A stretch of 64,000 nucleotides of DNA from Alteromonas sp. C1M14 (GTDB taxonomy: Bacteria > Pseudomonadota > Gammaproteobacteria > Enterobacterales > Alteromonadaceae). The notes beneath the pieces were generated by a model. It saw nothing but the letters and a program-made list of their open reading frames with translations, did not search any database and was not told the origin of the DNA. A program made the translations under genes and the position numbers. The stretch is taken from positions 62,001 through 126,000 of the forward strand of contig NZ_JAHKQF010000002.1 in NCBI RefSeq assembly GCF_018860965.1. Direction: 5' to 3'. This document shows positions 44,627 to 53,839 of the stretch, one piece after another (position 1 is the first letter of the stretch; the number at the start of each line of letters is the position of its first letter).

Positions 44627-46090
44627 TTAAAGGCGTTTTAAGCGGTCTTCTTCTTCTCTTAATTGACGTATTCGTGCGCGGATCCGTTGTTTTTCTAAAT
44701 AATTGTCTTCTGTAAAATTATACGCAAATTGCAACTCGTCGATGGCACGTTGATAGACGCCGTTTAATACCAGTACTTCCGCCTTGCTTTGATGCATACC
44801 CTTAAAATTCTGACTGTTTTTGTAGGCGTCAGTGAGTAATTGATAGGCTAATTCATATTGTGGATGCACTAATAAAAAGTCTTTTAATATGCTGATAGCT
44901 TCATCATTTCTGTCTGCATAAATAAGGGCGTTTGCCTGATTAAGGGCAAGCACCTGATTTCGTGGTGTATGAGCTAAAAGCGGCGTAATGCGGTCTATTG
45001 CTTGATCATACTGACCTGTGGCAATGGAGATATCCGTCGCAGCATCCACGTAGAAAAGGTTTTCTGGCGCCTTGGCGAGCAACTGATTGATGATATTTTG
45101 CGCTTGGGACAGTTTTTCATTTCTAAAATAAGCCAGCGCTAAACCGTACAGGGCTGCGTCTTTCAGTGCATAATTTTTTTTCTCTACAGCGGCTTTGAAA
45201 TAGTCCAAACTGTACTTTTTGTTTAGGGTATATCGAGCCATTACGCGGGCTCTGGCAAGTTGGAATGATAAACTAGGTTTAAGATTGACCGTTGGAAAAT
45301 CGGCAATGCGCGCCCGTGCTTCAGCCACACGATTTTCGGTTAATGGGTGAGTCAGCAGTATTTCAGGTGGCTGAGATACCATACGATATTGTTCAGCCAA
45401 TGTTGAAAAGAAACTCGCGGCCCCTCTAGGATCAAACCCTGCTCGGGCGAGAATAGAGATACCAATGCGGTCGGCTTCTTGTTCGTTGGAACGGGTGTAA
45501 TCGATTTGCATTTGAGCAGAGGTGGCTTGGCCTGCTGAAATGGCCGCCATGCCCGCTTGTGGGTCTGCCATGGCCAATAAAACCCCGCCAATAATACTTG
45601 CAAGGGCGATAGGGGCTGCACGTTGTTGCGCTTGCATGGAACGGGCTAGGTGACGCTGGGTAACGTGGGAAATCTCATGGGCCAGCACCGAAGCCAGTTC
45701 GCTTTCTGTTTTTGCGTTATGAATTAAGCCTGTATGTACACCAATGTGGCCACCAAAAAATGCAAAGGCATTAATTGCGTTGTTATTGACCCAAAAAAAT
45801 TGAAATGGAAATTTGGCATTATCGGCTTGTACCACTAGCCGGTTACCTAAATCTTGTAGATACTCATCAAGCACAGGATCTCTGACAAGAGGGGCTTGAC
45901 CGCGCATTTGGCGCATGACCGCATCACCAATAAGCATTTCTTTATCTAACGATAAGGTGTCTGAAGCCACCACGCCGATTTCGGGCAGGGCGTTTTTGTC
46001 GCTAAAGCTGCTTTCTTGTGCGATAGCAGAAAAGCTCATCGCGAGCAGGAGCAAACCAAGTTTTAAACTAATACGCGCTATATATCTCAT
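44627..46090 (-). CDS. bepA: Beta-barrel assembly-enhancing protease BepA (M48)
   Basis: The 487-residue protein has exactly the length of E. coli BepA (YfgC). A signal peptide ends near SAIAQ. The M48 zinc site is HEISH in SVLAHEISHVTQRHLARS (about 136-153), with the third ligand in NEQEADRIG. A TPR-like C-terminal half (about 300-480) docks on BamA. In the periplasm it degrades misassembled outer-membrane proteins and helps LptD mature. It is divergent from perM, as part of the hda-arsC-bepA-perM-bcp block conserved with enteric bacteria. High certainty. Confidence 0.95.
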   Translation of the reverse strand: MRYIARISLKLGLLLLAMSFSAIAQESSFSDKNALPEIGVVASDTLSLDKEMLIGDAVMRQMRGQAPLVRDPVLDEYLQDLGNRLVVQADNAKFPFQFFWVNNNAINAFAFFGGHIGVHTGLIHNAKTESELASVLAHEISHVTQRHLARSMQAQQRAAPIALASIIGGVLLAMADPQAGMAAISAGQATSAQMQIDYTRSNEQEADRIGISILARAGFDPRGAASFFSTLAEQYRMVSQPPEILLTHPLTENRVAEARARIADFPTVNLKPSLSFQLARARVMARYTLNKKYSLDYFKAAVEKKNYALKDAALYGLALAYFRNEKLSQAQNIINQLLAKAPENLFYVDAATDISIATGQYDQAIDRITPLLAHTPRNQVLALNQANALIYADRNDEAISILKDFLLVHPQYELAYQLLTDAYKNSQNFKGMHQSKAEVLVLNGVYQRAIDELQFAYNFTEDNYLEKQRIRARIRQLREEEDRLKRL

Positions 46091-46356
46091 GAAGCCTTAC
46101 ATGTTCGAGTACAACCAATGCGTTGACACTTAGAGTAGTAATCTATTGCTAAGTTTCATTTTTATGTCGTGCCAATGAATCATTGTGCCGCACATTTCAG
46201 TAGGATAATACTATGCTTCAGTCATAATACAAAGAATGTCGCATAAAGGTGTAAAATTCTGTTTGTTGGTATGTATTATAAGCGGCAATACAATTGGTTA
46301 TATGAGATGATTTCACCTATGATGCCTAACTTTCACGAGCACACAAAGCAGAAAAT

Positions 46357-47445
46357 ATGAGTTTATTCAATGTATTCGGTCGATGGTATCGCCGAAAATT
46401 TTCTGATCCTGACGCAGCAATGCTGCTTATTCTTATCCTATTGACCGCAGCGGTACTGGTTTTTTGGGGTGGCCTTATCATGCCTGTTATGGTGGCGGCT
46501 GTGATCGCCTACCTTTTGGACTGGCCAGTCAATCGTTTAGTCAATATCGGGGTAGGGCGCACATTTGCCTGCAGTATTGTGATGTTGGTGTTCACCGCAA
46601 TCACCATACTCTTGTTGGTAGGTTTGTTACCTACGGTAAGCCGGCAAAGTGTTAATCTGATTCAAGAAACGCCCTTGATATGGCAAAACGCGCAAGATTG
46701 GATATTGCGGTTACCTGATAAATACCCTGATTACGTTCAGGTATATCAAATTCAACAAATGATGGAAGGGTTAAACGATCATCTTGTGGAAATTGGGCAA
46801 CATCTAATCTCTGCTTCATTTAGTTCAATTGGTAACGTAGCGGCCATATTAGTGTATATGATCTTAGTGCCGTTAATGGTCTTTTTTATGTTAAAAGACA
46901 AACACTTCTTTTTAGATAATATCTCGTTTTTATTACCTCAAGAACGCCGTTTAATTACCCAGGTTGGCCATGAGATGAATACCCAGATCGCCAACTATAT
47001 ACGCGGTAAGGTGATCGAAATTATCATCGTGGGGGCGGTCTCTTGTATCACCTTTGTGTTGATGGATTTACGCTATGCCATCTTGTTAGGGGTATTAGTG
47101 GGATTATCGGTGTTAATTCCGTACATCGGTGCTGCTGTGGTCACCATTCCGGTGGCGGTAGTTGCTCTGTTCCAATGGGGAGTATCTCCTGAATTTTGGT
47201 ATCTGATGGTGGCCTACGGCATCATTCAAGCGTTAGATGGCAATTTACTCGTGCCGCTTTTATTTTCTGAAGCGGTAAGCTTGCATCCACTTTATATTAT
47301 TATTGCGGTGTTGTTTTTCGGTGGCTTGTGGGGCTTTTGGGGCGTGTTCTTTGCCATTCCGCTGGCAACCTTAGTGAAGGCCGTTATCACCGCTTGGTCT
47401 GGTAGCCCGGGTGATATTTATACCGATGAGATGAATACCAAATAA
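46357..47445 (+). CDS. perM: AI-2E family transporter, PerM type
   Basis: The 362-residue protein has about eight membrane segments in the TqsA/PerM family pattern: paired N-terminal helices (about 22-60), a soluble middle with QIQQMMEGLNDHLVEIGQHL, then ILVYMILVPLMVFFMLKDK and LVGLSVLIPYIGAAVVTIPVAVV. Members are putative permeases or quorum-signal exporters; the PerM branch next to bepA has no proven substrate. The 266-base upstream region is shared with divergent bepA. A hairpin separates it from convergent bcp. Confidence 0.9.
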   Translation: MSLFNVFGRWYRRKFSDPDAAMLLILILLTAAVLVFWGGLIMPVMVAAVIAYLLDWPVNRLVNIGVGRTFACSIVMLVFTAITILLLVGLLPTVSRQSVNLIQETPLIWQNAQDWILRLPDKYPDYVQVYQIQQMMEGLNDHLVEIGQHLISASFSSIGNVAAILVYMILVPLMVFFMLKDKHFFLDNISFLLPQERRLITQVGHEMNTQIANYIRGKVIEIIIVGAVSCITFVLMDLRYAILLGVLVGLSVLIPYIGAAVVTIPVAVVALFQWGVSPEFWYLMVAYGIIQALDGNLLVPLLFSEAVSLHPLYIIIAVLFFGGLWGFWGVFFAIPLATLVKAVITAWSGSPGDIYTDEMNTK

Positions 47446-47452
47446 CGGGTAA

Positions 47453-47480
47453 ACCCAGCCCTTATTTATCGGGCTGGGGT
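47453..47480. terminator. Hairpin between convergent perM and bcp
   Basis: CCCAGCCC and GGGCTGGG pair across a nine-base AT-rich loop. T tracts are weak on both sides, so termination may be inefficient or need Rho. Confidence 0.5.
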
Positions 47481-47489
47481 CATCTAATG

Positions 47490-47954
47490 CTAGCTATTTA
47501 GGTAATCTAACACCACTTGATGATGCTCTTTGGTTTTGAATTTATCAAAAACTTTAGCAATCACGCCGTTTTCATCAACAAGAAAACTAATGCGGTGAAT
47601 TCCGTCGTATTCCCGGCCCATAAATTTCTTAAGCCCCCAAACGCCAAAAGCCTCGGCAACGCTATGGTCCTCATCGGATAACAGGGTGAAATTTAACTGC
47701 TCTTTTTCAATAAATTTGGGTAACCGTTTTACCGGATCAGGACTCACACCTAAAACAGTGACATTATGTTCAGCTAGAGCGTCTTTATGATCCCGCAGTT
47801 GTTGTGCCTGAACGGTACAACCTGGCGTCATGGCTTTAGGGTAAAAATACATAAGCACCTTTTTGCCCTTGAAATCGGCCAAGGCTAGGTTGTTATTGTT
47901 TTCATCTGGAAGTGAAAAGGCTGGGGCTTTACCTCCCGCGGCTAGGGTATTCAT
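47490..47954 (-). CDS. bcp: Bcp/PrxQ-type thiol peroxidase (single-cysteine form)
   Basis: The 154-residue peroxiredoxin has the peroxidatic Cys46 in KAMTPGCTVQAQQLRDH. Family members usually have YPKA-x-TPGCT-x-x-A-C, with a resolving cysteine five residues on; here that position is Gln51, and no other cysteine exists in the protein. It should thus rely on an external thiol (thioredoxin, glutaredoxin or glutathione) to complete the cycle. It removes hydroperoxides in the cytosol. Its start overlaps the gcvR stop by four bases, so gcvR-bcp is an operon, as in E. coli. Confidence 0.93.
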   Translation of the reverse strand: MNTLAAGGKAPAFSLPDENNNNLALADFKGKKVLMYFYPKAMTPGCTVQAQQLRDHKDALAEHNVTVLGVSPDPVKRLPKFIEKEQLNFTLLSDEDHSVAEAFGVWGLKKFMGREYDGIHRISFLVDENGVIAKVFDKFKTKEHHQVVLDYLNS

Positions 47955-48490
47955 AAATCTCCTTTATGTTTGTCTGTTACCTTTCCGGTAAGCTGCAACG
48001 AGGTGAATAACTGGTCAAGTGATGCTTTCATTTCTTCGACATTAACATCATCGGGAACAGAGACCACAAACTTACTGCTTACCATCGGTTGTCTGAGTTC
48101 GGCGTCTGCAAAAGTACTTTGTCTAAAAGCACTAATAGAGATTTGCCGCTCGGCAAAGAAGGTGGTGACAGTTTGCAAAAGTCCTGGGTTATCGGCACCT
48201 TGAAATTCCACATCGTACAAATGATCTAAATTTTGTTTTTCATGATGACTCGTACGTTTAATCATAGCCAGCAAGCCTAATTGCTGACATTTAGGCGGAA
48301 TGGTAAGTTCCGCTCTTGTCACCGCTTGGTGGCTGCCTTCGATGATCATGGTTAAAGAAAATTCACGACCATAAATAGCTTGTCGGCTATCAAGGATATT
48401 ACACTGGGCTTCTGATACTGCACCGGCGATTTCACTTAGGATACCTTTTTGGTCAGTACCTAAAATATTGACGATCAATTGATGTCTCAT
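47951..48490 (-). CDS. gcvR: Glycine cleavage system transcriptional repressor GcvR-like (two ACT domains)
   Basis: The approximately 179-residue protein comprises two ACT domains: the first opens with LIVNILGTDQKGILSEIAGAVSEAQCNI, the second with DVEFQGADNPGLLQTVTTFFAE. In E. coli, GcvR binds glycine and the activator GcvA to repress gcvTHP. I chose ATG 48490, where the first ACT domain begins; the frame is open upstream to 48637 but that part is unlike the family. It is divergent from dapA, the same arrangement as in E. coli. Regulation of glycine cleavage here is assumed from homology. Confidence 0.88.
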   Translation of the reverse strand: MRHQLIVNILGTDQKGILSEIAGAVSEAQCNILDSRQAIYGREFSLTMIIEGSHQAVTRAELTIPPKCQQLGLLAMIKRTSHHEKQNLDHLYDVEFQGADNPGLLQTVTTFFAERQISISAFRQSTFADAELRQPMVSSKFVVSVPDDVNVEEMKASLDQLFTSLQLTGKVTDKHKGDL

Positions 48491-48653
48491 GGCTGTCTGG
48501 TCTTGGAAAACACAGACGAATGGTATCACGAAGCTTTTTTTTTTGGCCACTGTTAGTCTCGGACAATGCAAATATTCACAAAAAGCATGGCGCGATGCTT
48601 GTTTTTGCTTGTTTACCTCATTAACATGTGCGCTCACAAAAGCAGGAGAGATT

Positions 48654-49538
48654 ATGTTTAAAGGCAGTTACGTCGCACTTGTTACACCGATGAAAGCGTC
48701 TGGTGAGATTGATTACTCTGCACTGGAGAAGTTGGTGGCGTTTCATATCGACCAAGGTACACATGGTATTGTTGCCGTGGGGACCACCGGTGAGTCAGCA
48801 ACACTGCCTTTTGAAGAACATATTCAAGTTGTGAAACAGACGGTGGCATTTGCCAACGGTAAAATCCCTGTGATTGCCGGTAGTGGTGCCAATGCTACCG
48901 ATGAAGCCATTTTTCTGAGTAAACAGATGGCCGGTTTGGGGATCGACGGTTTTTTAAGCGTTGTGCCTTATTACAATAAACCTCAGCAACGAGGGATGGT
49001 TGCCCATTTTAATGCGGTAGCCGATGCCACCGATTTGCCGGTTTTACTGTACAATGTACCGGGTCGCACCGTGGCCGATATGTTGCCAGAGACCGTTGCG
49101 CAATTAGCCTCACACAGCAATATCGTCGGTTTAAAAGATGCCACCGGTGATCTTCAACGCCTCAAAGAGACGCAAGCCGTGGTCCCTTCTGACTTTGTCT
49201 TGCTTAGTGGTGATGATGGCAGCAGTGCTGAATTTCTCTGTGCTGGAGGGGATGGTGTTATCTCGGTAACGGCGAACGTTGTTCCTAACGCAATTTCTCG
49301 TATGTGTGTGGCGGCTTTTGACGGTAATTTTGAACAATGTCGTCAAATAAATTCATCCATTGCGACCCTTCATGACGGCATGTTTATTGAGCCAAACCCG
49401 GTAATGCCGAAGTGGGCTTTGTATAAAATGGGCCTGATGGAAAGCGCAGAATTACGATTACCTATGGTTTTACCGGAACTTGCGAGCCAAAAACAACTCG
49501 AAGAACTATTAGAAAAACACGCATTGATTTCTGGTTAA
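48654..49538 (+). CDS. dapA: 4-hydroxy-tetrahydrodipicolinate synthase
   Basis: The 294-residue TIM-barrel enzyme condenses pyruvate with aspartate semialdehyde, the first step toward DAP and lysine. Motifs: GSYVALVTPM, GTTGESATL near residue 44, YNVPGRTVADM near 133 and the Schiff-base lysine in NIVGLKDATGD near 161. AGGAGAG lies directly before ATG 48654; an upstream in-frame ATG at 48489 is ignored because that part lies in the gcvR promoter. It is the first gene of dapA-bamC-purC (11- and 18-base gaps), the same order as in E. coli. High certainty. Confidence 0.96.
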   Translation: MFKGSYVALVTPMKASGEIDYSALEKLVAFHIDQGTHGIVAVGTTGESATLPFEEHIQVVKQTVAFANGKIPVIAGSGANATDEAIFLSKQMAGLGIDGFLSVVPYYNKPQQRGMVAHFNAVADATDLPVLLYNVPGRTVADMLPETVAQLASHSNIVGLKDATGDLQRLKETQAVVPSDFVLLSGDDGSSAEFLCAGGDGVISVTANVVPNAISRMCVAAFDGNFEQCRQINSSIATLHDGMFIEPNPVMPKWALYKMGLMESAELRLPMVLPELASQKQLEELLEKHALISG

Positions 49539-49549
49539 TAAGGAACCTT

Positions 49550-50671
49550 ATGAAAAACATACTGGCTTTGTTCAGTGGTCTTACCATTTTGACCCTGGCA
49601 GGTTGTTCTAGCCAACAGGATTATAAAACGGCTTCAGGCAATTATGATTACCTAGAAGCAAGTGAGCAGGCATCACTGAAAGTGCCAGGTGAACTAGATA
49701 AACCTGACTTTTCCCAAGAATTTTCATTACCTCAGGTTGACGAAAACGTAGAAGATGAACCGGTAGGGAAATCCCTGTCTGTGCAGTCTCCAGCATTGGT
49801 TTTACCTTTGGTAAGCGGCTCTCATATAGAAGAAGGCAAAAAGGACGCCACGGTTTGGTTTGACCAAGTGGATGACAGCCAACCTCTTGCTACGACGATT
49901 TGGAATAACATTCGCAATTATTTGGATGAAAATAATATTGGCGTAGCTTCCTTCGATGAAGCTAACAACCGGTTAGTGACCGAATGGGTCGCCGAGAAGC
50001 AGGAAGACGAATCTAGCTGGTATACCTCTTGGTATAAATGGGCAGAAGAAGATAAAATAGAAATTGCTAGACGCTTTGTGTTCACCCTAGATGTAAAACC
50101 TCATGGGCGTACGGCTGCATTGCATGCGCAATTACAAGATTACAAAACTATCGTCAATGGTGACAGCACTGTTACTGAGGTTGATGATATTACAGAACGC
50201 CGAGAAGAGGTTGAAATCCTCAACGAGGTTATTGCCTATTATGACTATCAATTAAAACTGCATCAAACCAAACGTATTGCGCAAATCAGACGTGGTTTAA
50301 ATATCGAATTAGGTTTTGATGATCAAGGTGAGCCAGCTTATGTGGTTGACGCTCAGTATGATATCGCTTGGCCACGTTTGCTACTGGTACTGCGTAAACT
50401 AGGCTTTGATGTGAAAGACCTTGATAAGTCGACTGGATTGTTGTTTGTGAATTACAATGGCGGTGACGACGGTTGGTGGAATAATTTCTTTAGCAGCGAT
50501 GATGAGTTGTTAGAAGAAGGTAACTACCGATTAAAGGTCGCGGCAGCGGGTAGTAATCGAACCACGATCACATTTATGAATGATGAAAGTGAACCCTTTG
50601 AACCTAAACAGGTAGCTGATATGTATGACCAATTTTCTCAGGTCATGTCTGAAGATAACCTGGATATCTAA
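49550..50671 (+). CDS. bamC: Outer membrane protein assembly factor BamC
   Basis: The 373-residue lipoprotein has its lipobox at LAGC (Cys19). The unstructured N-terminal part (about 20-75, QDYKTASGNYDYLEASEQASL, then LDKPDFSQEF) is the segment that binds BamD. Two helix-grip domains follow (about 90-210 and 240-360), with the second containing YVVDAQYDIAWPRLLLVLRKLGFDV. BamC is a nonessential part of the beta-barrel assembly machine at the outer membrane. It sits between dapA and purC. Slightly longer than E. coli BamC (344), mostly by acidic insertions. Family assignment is firm. Confidence 0.93.
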   Translation: MKNILALFSGLTILTLAGCSSQQDYKTASGNYDYLEASEQASLKVPGELDKPDFSQEFSLPQVDENVEDEPVGKSLSVQSPALVLPLVSGSHIEEGKKDATVWFDQVDDSQPLATTIWNNIRNYLDENNIGVASFDEANNRLVTEWVAEKQEDESSWYTSWYKWAEEDKIEIARRFVFTLDVKPHGRTAALHAQLQDYKTIVNGDSTVTEVDDITERREEVEILNEVIAYYDYQLKLHQTKRIAQIRRGLNIELGFDDQGEPAYVVDAQYDIAWPRLLLVLRKLGFDVKDLDKSTGLLFVNYNGGDDGWWNNFFSSDDELLEEGNYRLKVAAAGSNRTTITFMNDESEPFEPKQVADMYDQFSQVMSEDNLDI

Positions 50672-50689
50672 TTTTTCTTGAGAGTAATG

Positions 50690-51403
50690 ATGGAAAAGCG
50701 CGAAGAACTTTATCGTGGTAAGGCTAAAACAGTTTATTTGACTGATGATGCTGACAAATTGATTCTTGAATTTAGAAATGACACGTCAGCTTTTGATGGC
50801 GAAAAAATTGAACAGTTGGATCGCAAAGGCGAGGTAAACAACAAGTTTAATCATTTCATCATGAACAAACTGGAAGAGGCCGGGATTGCCACCCAGGTAG
50901 AGTCGTTACTTTCAGATAACGATTCGCTAGTGAAAAAGCTGGATATGATCCCAGTCGAATGTGTTGTACGTAATATTGCAGCGGGTTCACTGGTACGTCG
51001 TTTAGGTGTTGAAGAAGGTTTAACGCTAGATCCGCCATTGTTCGAGTTCTTTTTGAAAAACGATGCCTTACACGACCCTATGGTCAATGATCATCATATC
51101 GTGTGTTTTGGATGGGCCACCGAAGCTCAAATTGCAGAAATGAAGCGTCTTACCTTTGCAGTAAATACTGTGCTTAAAGCGATGTTTGATGAAGCCGGCA
51201 TGCTGTTGGTTGATTATAAACTGGAGTTTGGCCTCGATAAGCAAGGCAATATTGTTTTAGGCGATGAGTTTACACCTGATGGTTGTCGTTTATGGGATAA
51301 AGAAACCCGCAAGAAAATGGACAAAGACCGCTTCCGCCAAGGGCTTGGCTCTGTGGTTGAAACCTACATTGAAGTGGCAGACCGATTAGGTTTGAAACTG
51401 TAA
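50690..51403 (+). CDS. purC: Phosphoribosylaminoimidazole-succinocarboxamide synthase
   Basis: The 237-residue PurC joins CAIR and aspartate to make SAICAR. Key segments are [11 protein letters not shown] at the start, [28 protein letters not shown] and [15 protein letters not shown]. The match to E. coli PurC (237 residues) runs end to end. I chose ATG 50690; TTG 50678 and ATG 50687 are also in frame, but GAGAG lies at the right distance for 50690. Last gene of dapA-bamC-purC, followed by a terminator. High certainty. Confidence 0.97.
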   Translation: MEKREELYRGKAKTVYLTDDADKLILEFRNDTSAFDGEKIEQLDRKGEVNNKFNHFIMNKLEEAGIATQVESLLSDNDSLVKKLDMIPVECVVRNIAAGSLVRRLGVEEGLTLDPPLFEFFLKNDALHDPMVNDHHIVCFGWATEAQIAEMKRLTFAVNTVLKAMFDEAGMLLVDYKLEFGLDKQGNIVLGDEFTPDGCRLWDKETRKKMDKDRFRQGLGSVVETYIEVADRLGLKL

Positions 51404-51409
51404 AGAATG

Positions 51410-51437
51410 AAAAAAGCACCTCAGGGTGCTTTTTTTT
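51410..51437 (+). terminator. Rho-independent terminator of dapA-bamC-purC
   Basis: AAAAAGCACC-TCAG-GGTGCTTTTTTTT follows purC by seven bases. Confidence 0.9.
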
Positions 51438-51513
51438 CGTCTTTCGTTTAGTATTTTGAAATTAATCGATGCTTCGTAAGGTCATGTACCGTAGAGATTT
51501 CTTAGGAGTTGGC

Positions 51514-52353
51514 ATGGCCATATCGACGACACTTTATATTGTATTTGCAATGATCGCCTTTGCGGCAAACTCATTGTTATGCCGAATGGCGTTGGCTGAA
51601 GGCCTTATCGACCCCACATCATTTACCTTTATTCGTTTAGCCAGCGGTGCCTTTACTCTCAGTATTTTGCTACTTGTTAGAAAGAAGAACGTATTAAGCG
51701 CTGGTTCTTGGTCGGGCGCGATAGCGTTATTTATCTACGCTGCCGGATTTTCCTATGCCTACGTAAGTATGAGTACCGGCACCGGGGCACTGTTATTGTT
51801 TGGCGCAGTGCAACTAACGATGTTGCTGTGGGGGTTCTACAAAGGTGAGACCTTTACCTTGGTACAATGCAGCGGTTTTATTGTTGCCCTTGGCGGGTTA
51901 GTTATTTTGCTTCTGCCCGGCTTGTCGTCGCCACCGTTGCTTGCGGCGTCAATAATGATTTTGGCCGGTATTGGCTGGGGCGCCTATTCTATTATGGGGA
52001 AGGGAGTATCTTCGCCGCTTGCTATGACCGGTGGTAACTTTGTGAAAGCCACTCCCATCGCGGCTATTTTGTTTTTATTGATGGTCGATGATACACAGAT
52101 TGGAGTGAATGGGGCGCTGTTAGCCTTGGCCTCTGGGGCAATGGCATCAGGATTAGGCTATGCACTTTGGTATCATGTACTGCCGCTTTTAAAATCCACC
52201 AATGCCGCCACTATACAGTTATCTGTACCGGTTATTGCAACCGTCATGGGCTGGCTATTTTTAGGTGAGCAAATTAGTACCCGTATACTTCTTGCCAGTG
52301 TGGCCATCTTAGGTGGTATTGTGTTGGTGCTGAGAAAGAAACGAGCCGTTTAA
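51514..52353 (+). CDS. EamA/DMT family transporter
   Basis: The approximately 279-residue protein has ten predicted membrane segments in two five-helix EamA repeats: the first starts MAISTTLYIVFAMIAFAANSLLCRMAL, the second near residue 145 with PPLLAASIMILAGIGWGAYSIMGKG. The C-terminal SVPVIATVMGWLFLGEQIS is the usual EamA ending. These are metabolite or drug exporters of unknown substrate. AGGAG lies six bases before ATG 51514, which I prefer over in-frame starts back to 51469. It is convergent with yfaE, overlapping by four bases. Confidence 0.9.
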   Translation: MAISTTLYIVFAMIAFAANSLLCRMALAEGLIDPTSFTFIRLASGAFTLSILLLVRKKNVLSAGSWSGAIALFIYAAGFSYAYVSMSTGTGALLLFGAVQLTMLLWGFYKGETFTLVQCSGFIVALGGLVILLLPGLSSPPLLAASIMILAGIGWGAYSIMGKGVSSPLAMTGGNFVKATPIAAILFLLMVDDTQIGVNGALLALASGAMASGLGYALWYHVLPLLKSTNAATIQLSVPVIATVMGWLFLGEQISTRILLASVAILGGIVLVLRKKRAV

Positions 52354-52622
52354 CGGGGAATATTAATTTTTATATCCGTGGTGGGGTAGCAGCAGCAGGG
52401 TAAAATTTCGTCATCATCAATAAAGGCGAGAGGATCGGTGGTGTATTCCACTGTTCCTGATACCAAGTTGGTTCGACAAGCACCACAAAACCCATCTCGA
52501 CAATGGTAGTGACAATCGATGCCAGACGCTTCTAGAGACTCCAGCAGTGTTTTGTCAACGTGAGAATCAATACACGCCACATTGATAATATCAATGCGGC
52601 GTGTTTTATCGTTTTTGCCCAT
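52350..52622 (-). CDS. yfaE: 2Fe-2S ferredoxin YfaE, ribonucleotide reductase maintenance
   Basis: The 90-residue plant-type ferredoxin has cluster cysteines at C41, C46 and C49 (CRDGFCGACR) and the last ligand in the C76-C77-C78 run (DDDEILPCCCYP). YfaE reduces the diferric centre of NrdB to regenerate the tyrosyl radical. It lies 14 bases after nrdB on the same strand, the conserved nrdA-nrdB-yfaE order. High certainty from motif and context. Confidence 0.94.
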   Translation of the reverse strand: MGKNDKTRRIDIINVACIDSHVDKTLLESLEASGIDCHYHCRDGFCGACRTNLVSGTVEYTTDPLAFIDDDEILPCCCYPTTDIKINIPR

Positions 52623-52636
52623 TCGGCTAAGCTAAA

Positions 52637-53767
52637 TTATAACTCGAAGTCAGCGAAATCACCTTCACCAACAGCTGAATCAATTTGACCTACAAGGTAA
52701 GAGCTGATCTCAGACTCCTGAGGCGCCACCTGTACGTTATCTGAATTAAGGTAGTTGTTCATCCAGGGTAATGGATTGCTTTTTACATCGAAGGGGCTAT
52801 CGAAGCCGATGGCACTCATACGTTGATTCGCAATGAACTCAACGTACTGACAAAGAATTTCTTTATTCATACCAATCATTGAGCCGTTTTGGAACAAATA
52901 GTCCGCCCATTCTTTTTCTTGTTCTACCGCATTAATGAAAATCTGTCGTGCTTCTTCATGACACTCTTTGGCAATGTCTGCCATTTCAGGATCATCTTTA
53001 CCCTTGGCCCACAAATTGAGTATGTGCTGAGTAGAAGACAAATGCAGGTTTTCATCCCGGGCAATCAAACGAATAATTTTCGCGTTACCTTCCATCAGCT
53101 CCCGTTCGGCAAAAGCAAAAGTACAGGCGAAAGAAACGTAAAAACGAATGGCTTCTAAGGCATTTACGGAGTTCATACACAAATACAGTTTTTTCTTTAA
53201 TACTCGCATATTGATTTCATAGGTCTTACCTTCAACCGTATGCATCCCTTCACCTTGGGTTTGCCAAAGCTGGGTATGAAAAATCAGATCATCGTAGTAT
53301 TTAGAAATGTCCGCCGCCCGCCGCTTAATTTGATCATTGACCACAATATCTTCAAAAATATTACTGGGATCCGAAAACAAATTACGCAAAATATGGGTGT
53401 ATGAACGGGAGTGAATGGTTTCAAAAAATGACCAGGTTTCTATCCACGTTTCCAGTTCAGGTAAAGACACAATTGGAAGAAAGGCTATATTAGGGCTACG
53501 ACCCTGTACCGAATCCAAGAGGGTTTGATACTTGAGGTTAGAAATAAAAATATGCTGTTCTGGTTCGGTGAGCTTCTGAAAATCTACCCGGTCACGGGTG
53601 ACATCCACTTCTTCCGGACGCCAGAAAAAACTAATTTGCTTTTCTATCAGCTTTTCGAAAATACTGTGTTTCTGCTGGTCATAGCGTGCAACATTAACAG
53701 GATTACCGAAAAACATAGGCTCGGTTAACGGATTAACACTTTTCTGGTTAAATGTCGTGTATTTCAT
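52637..53767 (-). CDS. nrdB: Class Ia ribonucleoside-diphosphate reductase, beta subunit
   Basis: The 376-residue R2 subunit houses the diiron-tyrosyl radical. Key segments: [32 protein letters not shown] (first iron ligand area), [14 protein letters not shown] with Glu and His ligands, and [26 protein letters not shown] with the second ligand set. The C-terminal [22 protein letters not shown] docks on NrdA. ATG 53767 gives exactly the E. coli length; the frame is open to 53839 but without homology. Operon nrdA-nrdB-yfaE under the NrdR-type boxes at 56335-56382. High certainty. Confidence 0.97.
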   Translation of the reverse strand: MKYTTFNQKSVNPLTEPMFFGNPVNVARYDQQKHSIFEKLIEKQISFFWRPEEVDVTRDRVDFQKLTEPEQHIFISNLKYQTLLDSVQGRSPNIAFLPIVSLPELETWIETWSFFETIHSRSYTHILRNLFSDPSNIFEDIVVNDQIKRRAADISKYYDDLIFHTQLWQTQGEGMHTVEGKTYEINMRVLKKKLYLCMNSVNALEAIRFYVSFACTFAFAERELMEGNAKIIRLIARDENLHLSSTQHILNLWAKGKDDPEMADIAKECHEEARQIFINAVEQEKEWADYLFQNGSMIGMNKEILCQYVEFIANQRMSAIGFDSPFDVKSNPLPWMNNYLNSDNVQVAPQESEISSYLVGQIDSAVGEGDFADFEL

Positions 53768-53839
53768 AACTGCTGAATCGCTCGATATACGGGTTACGGT
53801 AAGAGAGTTAAGACGGGAAAGGCCCGCCTTAAAGCACAA

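Noticed and set aside
48489..48653. N-terminal extension of dapA
   Set aside because: It lies in the gcvR/dapA promoter region; an excellent AGGAGAG site sets the start at 48654.
53768..53839. N-terminal extension of nrdB
   Set aside because: The 376-residue form starting at 53767 aligns end to end with E. coli NrdB; the extra codons do not.
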